Of a stretch of DNA of 64,000 nt, positions 7,471 to 16,016 are shown piece by piece. Made by a program: the position numbers and the translations under genes. Origin of the DNA: Burkholderiales bacterium (GTDB lineage: Bacteria; Pseudomonadota; Gammaproteobacteria; Burkholderiales; Burkholderiaceae_C); NCBI GenBank assembly GCA_016223165.1, contig JACRPO010000020.1:62001-126000 (forward strand), written 5' to 3'. The notes below the pieces were generated by a model. That model ran no database searches. It was given only the letters and a program-made list of their open reading frames with translations, and was not told the origin of the DNA. Each line of letters starts with the position of its first letter. The first letter of the stretch is position 1.

Positions 7471-10400
7471 ATGTGGGCGACGATTCGATTCGCCGAGGGG
7501 CTGCTGCGAAGCCTCGGCCTCGGCCTGGCAATGGGTCTTGTCCTCGGCGCCGCCTCGCCCGCCTGGGCGCAGGCCGAGCCCGATGGCGCGGCCGAGCCGT
7601 CCCTCGGTGCCCCGGAAGGGGAGCTCGAGCCGGTCGCCGGCGGGCGGCTCTCGCGAGACGAGGCGCGCCGGCTCCTCGAACAGCCGCTGCCTGCCGAATC
7701 CGACGCCCGTTACGCGCTGCTGCAGCAGCAGTACCGCGCCGCCTTGCGCCTGGACGACCGCGTGCGCCTCATCGAGGCGGCGCGCCAGCTCGTGGAGGTG
7801 GGCCGCGGCCGGCCGGGCGGCGAGGCCTGGATCCGCTTCTACCTGGCCGCCGAGTTCGCGTGGGGCAGTTCGGGCAAGGCGCTCGAAGCGGCCGAGCCCT
7901 TCATCGGCGACAGCAGCCTCTCACTCGTCACGCGTGCCACCGCGGCCCTGCGGCAGACCTACTTTGCCGCCCAGGGGGGCGACCGCGCCATCGTGGCGCG
8001 CCTGTGGTCACGGGCCGACGGGCTGGCCCGCCGTGCGCTGGAGCAGGCGGGCAGCGGGCCGGCGCAACTCCGGCTGGACCACCTGCAGGTGCGCGCCGAG
8101 ACGCAGCGCCTGGCCGGCGACCCGGCCGCCGCCGTGGCCTCGCTGCGCGAATCGATCGGCGTCGGCCGCCGCCACATCGAGGCCCTGCGTGCGGCGGGGC
8201 GCGGCCCCGGCGACACGGCGCTGAACGAAGCGCGCGGCATGCTCGACGGCAGCTTCGGCATCCTCATCTACGCGCTGGTGCAGAACGGCCGGCCGCAGGA
8301 GGCGCTCGAGATCGCTCGGGCCAACGTTGCGCAATGGCGCGCCGGCCAGTGGGGCGACTCGGTCGGCGCGCGCTGGCTCTACCGCTCGGCGGCCGGCCTT
8401 GTCGCGACGCAGCAGTACGAGGCCGCGCTGGCCGCCGCACGCGAGAGCGAGCAGGTGCTCGAGCGCGTCGGCGCCGGCACGGCCAGCCACACGCGCTGGC
8501 ATGCGCGGCTGGAGCTGCTGCGTGCGCTCATCGGCCTGCGCCGCTGGCAGGAGGCCGATGCTTCGTACGGCGAGTTCCTGGCCGCGATGCCCCCTGATGC
8601 GCTGGCGCGCACGCGCGCCTCGGACAACCGCCTGCTCACGCTGCTGGCGGCCAAGAACGGCCGCTTCGAGCAGGCCATCGATATCGCCGAGCGCCTGCAC
8701 CGCTATCGCATGCGGCTGTTCGGACCGAACCATCCGCAGACGCAGGAGGCCGCCGGCCTGCGCGCCGTGGTGCGCCTGCTGCGCGGCGAGATCTCGGCCG
8801 CGATGGCCGACTACGAGGTGCTCTTCGCCGCCACGCTGGACACGCCCGCCGGCTGGCTGGACCTCGATGCGCGCGGCGTGCGCGGCTACGTGCTCGGCAT
8901 CGCCTTCGACGAGTTCATGCACTTCGTGGCCACGCGTGCGCTGAAGGGCGAACAACTCGACCGCGACATCACCGACCGCGCCTTCCAGGTGGCCGACCGC
9001 CTGGGCCTGGGCGTGACGCAGCGCGCCATCACCGACAGCACGGCACGCGTGCTCGCCGCCACGCCGGCGCTGCGCGCCCTGCTCGAAGCCGAGCAGGTGC
9101 AAAGGCAGGCGGTGTCGGCGGCGTTCACGCAGCTGAACAGCGCGCTCGGCGACGAGGACGCACTGCGCCGCGAGACGCAGACCGAGGCCTTCAAGGCGAG
9201 GCCCGATCCCGAGCGCCGCGCGCATGCGGCGCGCCTGCGCCAGCAGCGCGAGCTCGTGAAGAAGCTGCAGGCCGATGCCGCCGCGGCGCGCACGGCCCTC
9301 GAGGAGCAGCGGCAGAAGGTCGCGCGCGAATTCCCGGACTACGCCGAGCTGGTGACGCCCACCATCGCCAGCCCGCGCGCGCTGCGCCGGCTGCTCGCGC
9401 CGCACGAGGCGATGCTCGTCGTGCAGCCGCAGGCGCAGGCCACGCTCGTGTGGCTGCTGCCGCCCGAGGGCCCGGTGAGCTTTGCCGCGAGCCCGCTCAC
9501 GCGCGAGGCGCTTGCGCTTCGGGTGGCGAGCCTGCGCGAGATGCTCGACATCGGTGCGGCGCCGGCCGGCAAGCGGCCGGCGCTGCAGGCGGCGGCGCTG
9601 CATGCGCTGTGGCGCGATCTCTTCGCCGGCGTGGAGCCGGCGCTGCGCGACGTGAAGAGCCTCATCGTGGCCACCAACGGCGCGCTGGCGGCGCTGCCGC
9701 TCGCGGCCCTCGTCACCGAGGCGCCCGCGCCGGGGGTGCCCACGGCCTGGCTGGTGCGGCGCATGTCGGTGTCGCAGCTGCCGGCGCCGGCTTCGCTGCA
9801 CGCGCTGCGGCGTGTGGCGCAGCCGCCGCTGGCGGTGCGCGCGCTGATCGGTTTCGGCGACCCGGTGTTCGACCTCAAGGCCGTGCCTGCGCCCGTGGCA
9901 GCGGGCGTGGCCGCGCCCGTGGCAGTGCCCGTGGCGGCAGCCGCGACGGCGCCGCTGCCGGGCGGCAGGCGCATCCGCAGCGCGGCCGAGGCCGGCCGCT
10001 ACGACGCCGAGACGGGGTTTCGCTATGCCGACATTCCGCCGCTGCCCGAGACGCGCCAGGAACTGCTGGCGGTGGCCGAGGCGCTCGGCGCCAGCCCCAC
10101 CGCCGACCTCGTGCTCGGCGACCGCGCCACGCGCCGCGCCGTGCTCGCCGCGCCGCTGGCCGACCGGCGCGTCGTCGCCTTTGCCACGCACGGCCTGATG
10201 CCGGGCGAGCTGCCCGGCGTCAGCAAGCCGGCGCTGGCGATGGCGGCGGAGCCCGACCCCAAGGAGTCGGCCCTGCTCGAGCTGGACGATGTGCTCGGCC
10301 TGCGGCTGAACGCGCAATGGGTGCTGCTCTCGGCCTGCAACACCGCGGCCGGCGAGCAGGAGGGCGCGGCGATGTCGGGGCTGGTGCGCGGCTTCTTCTT

Positions 10401-10650
10401 CGCCGGCGCGCGCTCGGTGCTGGCCACGCACTGGGCCGTGGAGACCGAGTCGGCGGCGGCGCTGAGCACGTCCACCTTCCGCCAGTTGCGCCAGGGTGAA
10501 CGGCAGGGGGAACGATCGGGCGAGGCCTCGCGCGCGGAAGCACTGCGCCGCGCGCAGCTGACGCTCATCGACGGCACGCAGGGCGGCGGCCGCTGGGCGC
10601 ACCCGTACTTCTGGGCGCCGTATGCGCTCTTCGGCGACCCGGCGCGCTGA
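7471..10650 (+). CDS. Exported TPR-CHAT domain protein (caspase-like fold)
   Basis: 1059-aa protein with a signal peptide ending near AWAQA. A helical TPR-like region of about 550 residues follows, then a predicted coiled coil (LRQQRELVKKLQADAAAA...) and a C-terminal CHAT domain of the separase/caspase-like clan CD. Both catalytic positions are present: His907 in FATHGLMPG and Cys956 in LLSACNTAAGE, followed by GLVRGFFFAGARSV. It should therefore be a competent cysteine peptidase acting outside the cytoplasm, with TPRs providing target or partner binding. A good GGGAGG ribosome site precedes the start; a GTG immediately before the ATG is an alternative. No CRISPR or effector genes accompany it. 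Confidence 0.88.
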   Translation: MWATIRFAEGLLRSLGLGLAMGLVLGAASPAWAQAEPDGAAEPSLGAPEGELEPVAGGRLSRDEARRLLEQPLPAESDARYALLQQQYRAALRLDDRVRLIEAARQLVEVGRGRPGGEAWIRFYLAAEFAWGSSGKALEAAEPFIGDSSLSLVTRATAALRQTYFAAQGGDRAIVARLWSRADGLARRALEQAGSGPAQLRLDHLQVRAETQRLAGDPAAAVASLRESIGVGRRHIEALRAAGRGPGDTALNEARGMLDGSFGILIYALVQNGRPQEALEIARANVAQWRAGQWGDSVGARWLYRSAAGLVATQQYEAALAAARESEQVLERVGAGTASHTRWHARLELLRALIGLRRWQEADASYGEFLAAMPPDALARTRASDNRLLTLLAAKNGRFEQAIDIAERLHRYRMRLFGPNHPQTQEAAGLRAVVRLLRGEISAAMADYEVLFAATLDTPAGWLDLDARGVRGYVLGIAFDEFMHFVATRALKGEQLDRDITDRAFQVADRLGLGVTQRAITDSTARVLAATPALRALLEAEQVQRQAVSAAFTQLNSALGDEDALRRETQTEAFKARPDPERRAHAARLRQQRELVKKLQADAAAARTALEEQRQKVAREFPDYAELVTPTIASPRALRRLLAPHEAMLVVQPQAQATLVWLLPPEGPVSFAASPLTREALALRVASLREMLDIGAAPAGKRPALQAAALHALWRDLFAGVEPALRDVKSLIVATNGALAALPLAALVTEAPAPGVPTAWLVRRMSVSQLPAPASLHALRRVAQPPLAVRALIGFGDPVFDLKAVPAPVAAGVAAPVAVPVAAAATAPLPGGRRIRSAAEAGRYDAETGFRYADIPPLPETRQELLAVAEALGASPTADLVLGDRATRRAVLAAPLADRRVVAFATHGLMPGELPGVSKPALAMAAEPDPKESALLELDDVLGLRLNAQWVLLSACNTAAGEQEGAAMSGLVRGFFFAGARSVLATHWAVETESAAALSTSTFRQLRQGERQGERSGEASRAEALRRAQLTLIDGTQGGGRWAHPYFWAPYALFGDPAR

Positions 10651-10683
10651 CCCGCACGCGGGCCGCGCGGCTGGCCGCTGCTG

Positions 10684-11505
10684 CTACTGTCCGCCGAACT
10701 TGTAGTCGGTCTTCGCCTTGGCGCGCAGCTCTTCCTGGTAGGCCTGCACCTTCGCCTGCTCCAGGCGCTGCTTGAGCTGGCCCTTCACGTCCTCGAAGGC
10801 GGGGAAGGGCGCATCGCGCGTGTCTTCGAGCTTGATGATGTGGAAGCCGAACTGGCTCTTCACCGGCGCCTCGGTCATCTCGCCCTTCTTCAGCGCGACG
10901 AGCGCCTTGCCGAACTCGGGCACGTAGCTGTCGGGCTTGGCGAAATCGAGGTCGCCGCCCTTCTCGCCCGAGCCGGTGTCCTTGCTGTGCTTCTTGGCCA
11001 GCTCGTCGAATTTCGCGCCACCCTTGAGCTGCACGATGAGCGCCTTGGCCTCTTCTTCCTTCTCGACGAGGATGTGGCGGGCGCGGTATTCGGTGCCGCT
11101 CGCCTGGGCCTTGAACTTGTTGTATTCGACGAGCGCCTGCTCGTCGGTGATCGGGTTCTTCTTCTGGTACTCGGCGAAGAGCTCGCGGATCAGGATGCTC
11201 TGGCGCGCCAGCTCCATCTGCTCGCGGTAGTCGGCGCTCGCGGCGATGCCCAAGCGCGTGGCTTCCTGCGCGAAGATCTCGCGCAGCACGACCTGGTCGC
11301 GCGCCTGCTGCATGACCTCGGGGCCGACCTGCTGGCCGGCGCGCTGCGCCTGCTTGACGAGCGCGTCCAGTCGCGCTTTCGGCACGGGCTTGCCGTTGAC
11401 GATGGCCAGGTTCTGCGCCATCACGCCCATGGGCACGAGCGCGGCGGCGGTGGCGATGACGGCGACGCGGAACACGGCGCGCACGGCGGTCGTTGTGGGC
11501 TTCAT
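10684..11505 (-). CDS. Periplasmic parvulin-type peptidyl-prolyl isomerase
   Basis: 273-aa PrsA/SurA-like foldase. It has an N-terminal signal peptide (to about VMAQN), a helical SurA-N-like chaperone region, and a parvulin rotamase domain from about residue 140: YRARHILVEKEEEA, FDELAKKHSKDTGS, GGDLDFAKPDSYVPEF and SQFGFHIIKLED. It isomerises Xaa-Pro bonds of exported proteins in the periplasm. The bolA gene lies just upstream on the same strand (96-bp gap), a pairing often seen in beta-proteobacteria. It is convergent with the CHAT gene, 33 bp apart. Confidence 0.92.
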   Translation of the reverse strand: MKPTTTAVRAVFRVAVIATAAALVPMGVMAQNLAIVNGKPVPKARLDALVKQAQRAGQQVGPEVMQQARDQVVLREIFAQEATRLGIAASADYREQMELARQSILIRELFAEYQKKNPITDEQALVEYNKFKAQASGTEYRARHILVEKEEEAKALIVQLKGGAKFDELAKKHSKDTGSGEKGGDLDFAKPDSYVPEFGKALVALKKGEMTEAPVKSQFGFHIIKLEDTRDAPFPAFEDVKGQLKQRLEQAKVQAYQEELRAKAKTDYKFGGQ

Positions 11506-11601
11506 GGGGAGTGCACTCTGCGTTGAGGGGCATTCGGCCGCTGTCTGCGCTCGCGGCCGGCCGGGGGGATGGATCTGGGAGGCTTCGGCCCGGATGGCAG
11601 C

Positions 11602-11865
11602 TCAGAGGACTTCGTCCGGCGTGCGGGCCACGATCGCAAGCGCATGCACACGCTGCGGGGCCAGAGGCCCGAGGGCATCATACACGAGGCGATGCCGCGC
11701 CACCCTCGTGAGGCCGGCGAAACGCGGGCTCGTGATGCGCACCGTGAAGTGGGCGCCTTCGCGCGCGCCGGCATGGCCGGCGTGCTGGTGGCTGTCGTCG
11801 GCCACCTCGATGCTCGTGGGTGCCAGCGCGGCGCGCAGGCGGGTCTCGATGTCGTCGGCAGTCAT
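11602..11865 (-). CDS. bolA: BolA family protein
   Basis: 87-aa BolA/IbaG-fold protein. The family core is clear: VADDSHQHAGHAG, HFTVRITSPRFAGLTRVARH and the RHRLVYDAL helix. BolA proteins partner with monothiol glutaredoxins in Fe-S trafficking and stress-linked regulation. The ATG at 11865 (MTADDIETRL) is preferred because BolA proteins normally begin at this helix; a longer frame upstream is not family-like. It probably forms an operon with the parvulin downstream. The 96 bp between them shows no marked element. Confidence 0.9.
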   Translation of the reverse strand: MTADDIETRLRAALAPTSIEVADDSHQHAGHAGAREGAHFTVRITSPRFAGLTRVARHRLVYDALGPLAPQRVHALAIVARTPDEVL

Positions 11866-11944
11866 CGGTGGTTCGTCGTTTTCACTTCCGGGCGATGCGG
11901 GCGTTCGCGAGCGTGCAGGAGCGTTCACGCTCGTTCACGAGCGT

Positions 11945-13477
11945 TCACGAGGAACAGGAAACCTCGAGCTGCGCGGCCCAGTCGGGCGGGAAGCCGGCGT
12001 CGGCCTCGTTGCCGGGCTGCTCGTCGAAGGGGTGCTCGAGCAGCGTGTGCAGGCGCTGCACCTCGCTGAAGTCGCCTTCGCGTGCGCGCCGGATCGCCGT
12101 CTCGGCGAGGTGGTTGCGCAGCACGAACTTCGGGTTGACGCGCTGCATGGCCGCGGCGCGTTCGGCGTCGGCGCGGCCCTCGGCGCGCAGGCGCTCGCCG
12201 TAGCGGGCGGCCCAGGCGTCGAAGGCGGCGCGGTCGATGAAGAGGTCGCGCACGCTCTCGTTGCCGGCGCTGTTGCCCGCACCGGGCTCGCTCGAGAACG
12301 ACGCCAGGCGCCGGAAGGTGATCGTGAAGTCGGTGTGGTCGGCGGCCATCAGGCGCAGCAGGCCGTCGCACAGCTCGCGGTCGCCTTCGCGTGCCTCGGC
12401 GAACCCCAGCTTGGCGCGCAGGCCGCCGAGCATGGCGTCGGCGAAGACCTCCTTGTAGGGCTCGATCGCGCCCAGCGCCATCTGCTGCACGTCTTGCGGC
12501 ACCTCCTGCGGCACGCCATCGCCGGTGCCGGCCTGGCCGGCCAGCAGCGGCAGCAGCGCATGCGCCAGCGCGTGCAGGTTCCAGAAGGCGACGCTCGGCT
12601 GGCGCGCGTAGGCATAACGCCCCTGCTCGTCGGTGTGATTGCAGACATGGCCCGGGTCGAAGGCGTCCATGAAGCCGAAGGGGCCGTAGTCGATCGTCAG
12701 GCCGAGCAGCGACATGTTGTCGGTGTTCATCACACCGTGGCAGAAGCCGACGTTCTGCCACTGCGCCATCAGCCGCGCCGTGCGCCGCGCCACCTCTTCG
12801 AGCAGCGCGGCGATGCGCTCGGCTTCGCCGGCGATGCCGGCGAGTTCGGGGAAGTGCTGCCCGATCGCCGCGTCGGCCAGCGCGCGCAGTGCCGCCACGT
12901 CGCGCGCCGTGTGCGTGAAGTGCTCGAAGTGCCCGAAGCGCAGGAAGCTCGGCGCCACGCGCGTGGCAACGGCCGCCGTCTCGATGGTTTCGCGCCGCAC
13001 CGGCAGGGCGCTGGCGGTGACGCACAGCGCCCGCGTCGTCGGGATGCCGAGCGCGTGCATGGCCTCCGAGCACAGGAACTCGCGGATCGACGAGCGCAGC
13101 ACGGCGCGCCCGTCGCCCATGCGCGAATAGGGCGTGAGGCCGCTGCCCTTGAGCTGCACTTCGAGCGGGCCGCCCGGCGCCTCGACCTCGCCGAGCAGCA
13201 GCGCGCGGCCGTCGCCGAGCTGCCCGGCCCAGACGCCGAACTGATGGCCGCTGTAGACGCTGGCCAGCGGCCGCATGCCGGGCCACAACGCGCCGCCGCT
13301 GAAGGCGGCCAGCGCCGCCGGCGAGTGCCACCAGTCGGCCGGCCAGCCGAGCAGCGCGGCGCAACCAGGGCTCACCACCACCCAATGCGGGTCGGGCAGC
13401 GGCTCGGACGGCAGCTCGGTGTAGAAACGCGAGCCGAGTTCGGCAAAGCGATGGCGCCAGCGCAGCGTGTCTTGCAT
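11945..13477 (-). CDS. selO: Protein adenylyltransferase SelO
   Basis: 510-aa SelO/YdiU pseudokinase that transfers AMP to Ser/Thr/Tyr of target proteins and is linked to oxidative stress. Recognisable family blocks are [75 protein letters not shown], and the C-terminal EVSCSS. That tail uses ordinary Cys codons where some relatives carry selenocysteine. The ATG at 13477 (MQDTLRW) suits the family; an upstream TTG extension is Pro-rich and unlikely. It diverges from livK across a 186-bp gap. That gap contains a TTGACC hexamer (13562-13567) but no convincing matching -10. Confidence 0.95.
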   Translation of the reverse strand: MQDTLRWRHRFAELGSRFYTELPSEPLPDPHWVVVSPGCAALLGWPADWWHSPAALAAFSGGALWPGMRPLASVYSGHQFGVWAGQLGDGRALLLGEVEAPGGPLEVQLKGSGLTPYSRMGDGRAVLRSSIREFLCSEAMHALGIPTTRALCVTASALPVRRETIETAAVATRVAPSFLRFGHFEHFTHTARDVAALRALADAAIGQHFPELAGIAGEAERIAALLEEVARRTARLMAQWQNVGFCHGVMNTDNMSLLGLTIDYGPFGFMDAFDPGHVCNHTDEQGRYAYARQPSVAFWNLHALAHALLPLLAGQAGTGDGVPQEVPQDVQQMALGAIEPYKEVFADAMLGGLRAKLGFAEAREGDRELCDGLLRLMAADHTDFTITFRRLASFSSEPGAGNSAGNESVRDLFIDRAAFDAWAARYGERLRAEGRADAERAAAMQRVNPKFVLRNHLAETAIRRAREGDFSEVQRLHTLLEHPFDEQPGNEADAGFPPDWAAQLEVSCSS

Positions 13478-13663
13478 GGATCTCGGAGGCCTCGGGGGCC
13501 ACGAGGGCCCGTCCGCAGGCAGTGTAGGGGCCGGCGTCACCAAGGTGACGCCCCATCGGGGTTGACCCGCACGCGGCGCGGGGCATGCATGCGCTACTGT
13601 GCCCGCTGTCGTTCACCCGTTAGTCGCCTCTCGGTCACTCACCTCTCAAGCGGGAGTCCTGCC

Positions 13664-14923
13664 ATGACACTGCTGCGCCGCACCGTCCACACCCTCGCCA
13701 TCACCGCGCTGGCCGCAACGGCCGGCCTCGCCGCCGCGCCGGCCTGGGCGCAGAAGGGCGAGACCGTCAAGATCGCCTGGATCGACGGCATGTCGGGTCC
13801 GTTTGCCAACATCGGCAACAACATGATCCGCACCTTCCAGTTCCTCTCGGCGCGCGAGGCGAACAACGCCGCCGGCGTGAAGTTCGAGATCGTGCCCTTC
13901 GACAGCAAGGGCTCGCCGCAGGAGAGCCTGGTCGTGCTGAAGGCGGCCCTCGACCAGGGCATCCGCTATATCGCGCAGGGCAACAGCTCGGCCATCGCCG
14001 GCGCGCTGCTCGACGCCATCAACAAGCACAACGAGCGCAACCCGGGCAAGGAGGTGGTGTTCTTCAACTACGCTGCCGTCGACCCCGACCTCACGAACAG
14101 CAAGTGCAGCTTCTGGCACTTCCGCTTCGACGCCGACACGTCGATGAAGATGGAAGCGATGACGACCTTCATGAAGGACGACAAGTCCGTGAAGAAGGTC
14201 TACCTCATCAACCAGAACTACGCGCACGGCCAGCAGGTGGCCAAGTTCGCGAAGGAAGGGCTGGCACGCAAGCGCCCCGACGTGCAGATCGTCGGCGAGG
14301 ACCTGCACCCGATCGGCCAGGTGAAGGACTTCGCGCCCTACGTCGCCAAGGCCAAGGCCGCCGGCGCCGACACCGTCATCACCGGCAACTGGGGCAACGA
14401 CATGTCGCTGCTCATCAAGGCCGCCAAGGACGCCGGCTTCAGCGCCAACTTCTACACCTACTACGCCGGCGCGGCTGGCACGCCCACCGTCATCGGCAAC
14501 GCCATGGAGGGCAAGGTCAAGGTCGTGTACGGGTCGTACGCCAACCTGCCCGGCGACCACCAGAAGGTGCTGGCCGACTTCCGCAAGAAGTACAACGAGG
14601 ACTACTCGCTGTCGACGACCTACCACCTGTTCAAGCTGCTGCCGGCGGCCATGGCAAAGGCCAAGAGCACCGACCCGGTGAAGGTCGCCTTCGCGATGGA
14701 GGGCCTGACGGTCTCCAGCTTCAGCGGCGATGTCACCATGCGCAAGAGCGACCACCAGCTCCAGCAGACGCTGTACCAGGCCACCTGGCGCAAGAAGGAC
14801 GCGAAGAACAGCTTCGACGTCGAAGGCACCGGCATGACCTGGGTCGCCGAGCGCACGTTCGAGCCCTACGTCTCGAGCACGCCCACCACTTGCGACATGA
14901 AGCGGCCGGCCGGCGGCGGTTGA
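13664..14923 (+). CDS. livK: Branched-chain amino acid-type ABC transporter substrate-binding protein
   Basis: 419-aa periplasmic binding protein of the Leu/Ile/Val (peripla_BP_6) family, first gene of a livKHMGF locus. A Sec signal peptide ends at about APAWAQ; the mature protein starts KGETVKIAWIDGMSGPFANI. Further family features are the ligand-pocket segments AQGNSSAIAGALLDAI and DTVITGNWGNDMSLLI. The actual ligand is not determined: branched-chain amino acids, amides, urea or aromatic acids are all used by this class. A terminator-like hairpin separates it from livH and would favour high binding-protein expression. Confidence 0.9.
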   Translation: MTLLRRTVHTLAITALAATAGLAAAPAWAQKGETVKIAWIDGMSGPFANIGNNMIRTFQFLSAREANNAAGVKFEIVPFDSKGSPQESLVVLKAALDQGIRYIAQGNSSAIAGALLDAINKHNERNPGKEVVFFNYAAVDPDLTNSKCSFWHFRFDADTSMKMEAMTTFMKDDKSVKKVYLINQNYAHGQQVAKFAKEGLARKRPDVQIVGEDLHPIGQVKDFAPYVAKAKAAGADTVITGNWGNDMSLLIKAAKDAGFSANFYTYYAGAAGTPTVIGNAMEGKVKVVYGSYANLPGDHQKVLADFRKKYNEDYSLSTTYHLFKLLPAAMAKAKSTDPVKVAFAMEGLTVSSFSGDVTMRKSDHQLQQTLYQATWRKKDAKNSFDVEGTGMTWVAERTFEPYVSSTPTTCDMKRPAGGG

Positions 14924-14953
14924 GCGCGCCGGTTCCGGCTTCCTGCTTTCCAC

Positions 14954-15000
14954 GGCCCGCCAACGGGGCCCGCGCGAGCCGATCGGCGGGCCCTTTCTCT
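14954..15000 (+). terminator. Terminator/attenuator between livK and livH
   Basis: GGGCCCGC (14966-14973) pairs with GCGGGCCC (14986-14993) and is followed by TTTCTCT, a plausible intrinsic terminator. An upstream segment GGCCCGCC (14954-14961) can pair with the same downstream arm (14985-14992), so two mutually exclusive hairpins are possible. The position, 43 bp after the livK stop and 75 bp before livH, suggests partial termination that lowers membrane-component expression. Confidence 0.6.
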
Positions 15001-15068
15001 TTGCCCTCGACACAACAAGACCTGCTGCCCCGCGCCCGCGCCCGCGCCGCACCCATCCTCCGCCCACG

Positions 15069-16016
15069 ATGGAACTGGTCACCATCTCCCTCTTGAACGG
15101 CATCAGCTACGGCCTGCTGCTGTTCATGCTCAGCGCCGGCCTGACGCTGATCTTCAGCATGATGGGCGTGCTCAACTTCGCGCACGCGAGCTTCTACATG
15201 ATCGGTGCCTACGTCGCCTACAGCACGATGGCGTGGCTGGGCTACTGGGCGGCGCTGGTCGTGGCGCCGCTGGTCGCCTTCGCGCTCGGCGCCGCGTTCG
15301 AGCGGCTGTGCCTGCGGCGCGTGCACAAATTCGGCCACGTGCCCGAACTGCTCATCACCTTCGGCCTCTCGTTCCTCGCCTTCGAGGTCGTGCAGATCGT
15401 CTGGGGTCGCGCGGCGGTGGAATACCGCGTGCCGGCGGCGCTGGACGGGCCGCTCTTCACCATCTTCGACACGCACTTCCCGAAGTACCGCGCCTTCATG
15501 ATGGGCGTGGCCGTGGTCATGCTGCTGGCGCTGTGGCTGCTGCTGTCGCGCACCCGCATCGGCATGGTCATCCGCGCCGCGCTCACGCACCCGGAGATGA
15601 CCGAGGCGCTCGGCCACAACGTGCCGCGCGTGATGATGCTGGTGTTCGGCGGCGGCGCGGCGCTCGCGGGCCTCGCCGGCGTGATCGGCGGCAATGCCTA
15701 CGCCACCGAGCCGGGCATGGCCTCGGCCGTGGGCCCGATCATCTTCGTGGTGGTCGTCGTCGGTGGCATGGGCTCGCTCGCCGGGGCCTTCGTCGCCTCG
15801 CTCGTCATCGGCGTGCTGCAGACCTTCGCCGTGGCCGTGGACCAGTCGCTCGTCACGCTGGCGCAGGCGCTCGGCTGGTCGATCACGCCCAAGACCTTCG
15901 GCTACGCGGTGCTCGAGCTCAAGCTGTCGCAGGTGGCGCCGATCCTGCCCTACCTGCTGCTCGTGCTGATGCTGATCTTCAGGCCGCGCGGGCTGATGGG
16001 CACGCGCGAAGGATGA
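15069..16016 (+). CDS. livH: Branched-chain amino acid-type ABC permease LivH
   Basis: 315-aa inner-membrane permease with about eight transmembrane helices. Family motifs include GISYGLLLFMLSAGLTLIFS, MMGVLNFAHASFYMIGAY and GGMGSLAGAFVASLVIGVLQ. It pairs with LivM to form the translocation channel. The stop overlaps the livM start as ATGA (16013-16016), showing translational coupling. Its ATG lacks a strong Shine-Dalgarno sequence; it follows the hairpin region described above. Confidence 0.92.
   Translation: MELVTISLLNGISYGLLLFMLSAGLTLIFSMMGVLNFAHASFYMIGAYVAYSTMAWLGYWAALVVAPLVAFALGAAFERLCLRRVHKFGHVPELLITFGLSFLAFEVVQIVWGRAAVEYRVPAALDGPLFTIFDTHFPKYRAFMMGVAVVMLLALWLLLSRTRIGMVIRAALTHPEMTEALGHNVPRVMMLVFGGGAALAGLAGVIGGNAYATEPGMASAVGPIIFVVVVVGGMGSLAGAFVASLVIGVLQTFAVAVDQSLVTLAQALGWSITPKTFGYAVLELKLSQVAPILPYLLLVLMLIFRPRGLMGTREG

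Noticed and set aside
8008-10602. An 864-codon open frame antisense to the CHAT gene
   Set aside because: Composition is typical of a shadow frame, with no ribosome site or domain, while the sense frame has a signal peptide and catalytic motifs.
7471-10650. The TPR-CHAT gene as a CRISPR (type III-E) effector
   Set aside because: There is no gRAMP/Cas7-11 gene or repeat array nearby, and the protein carries an export signal.
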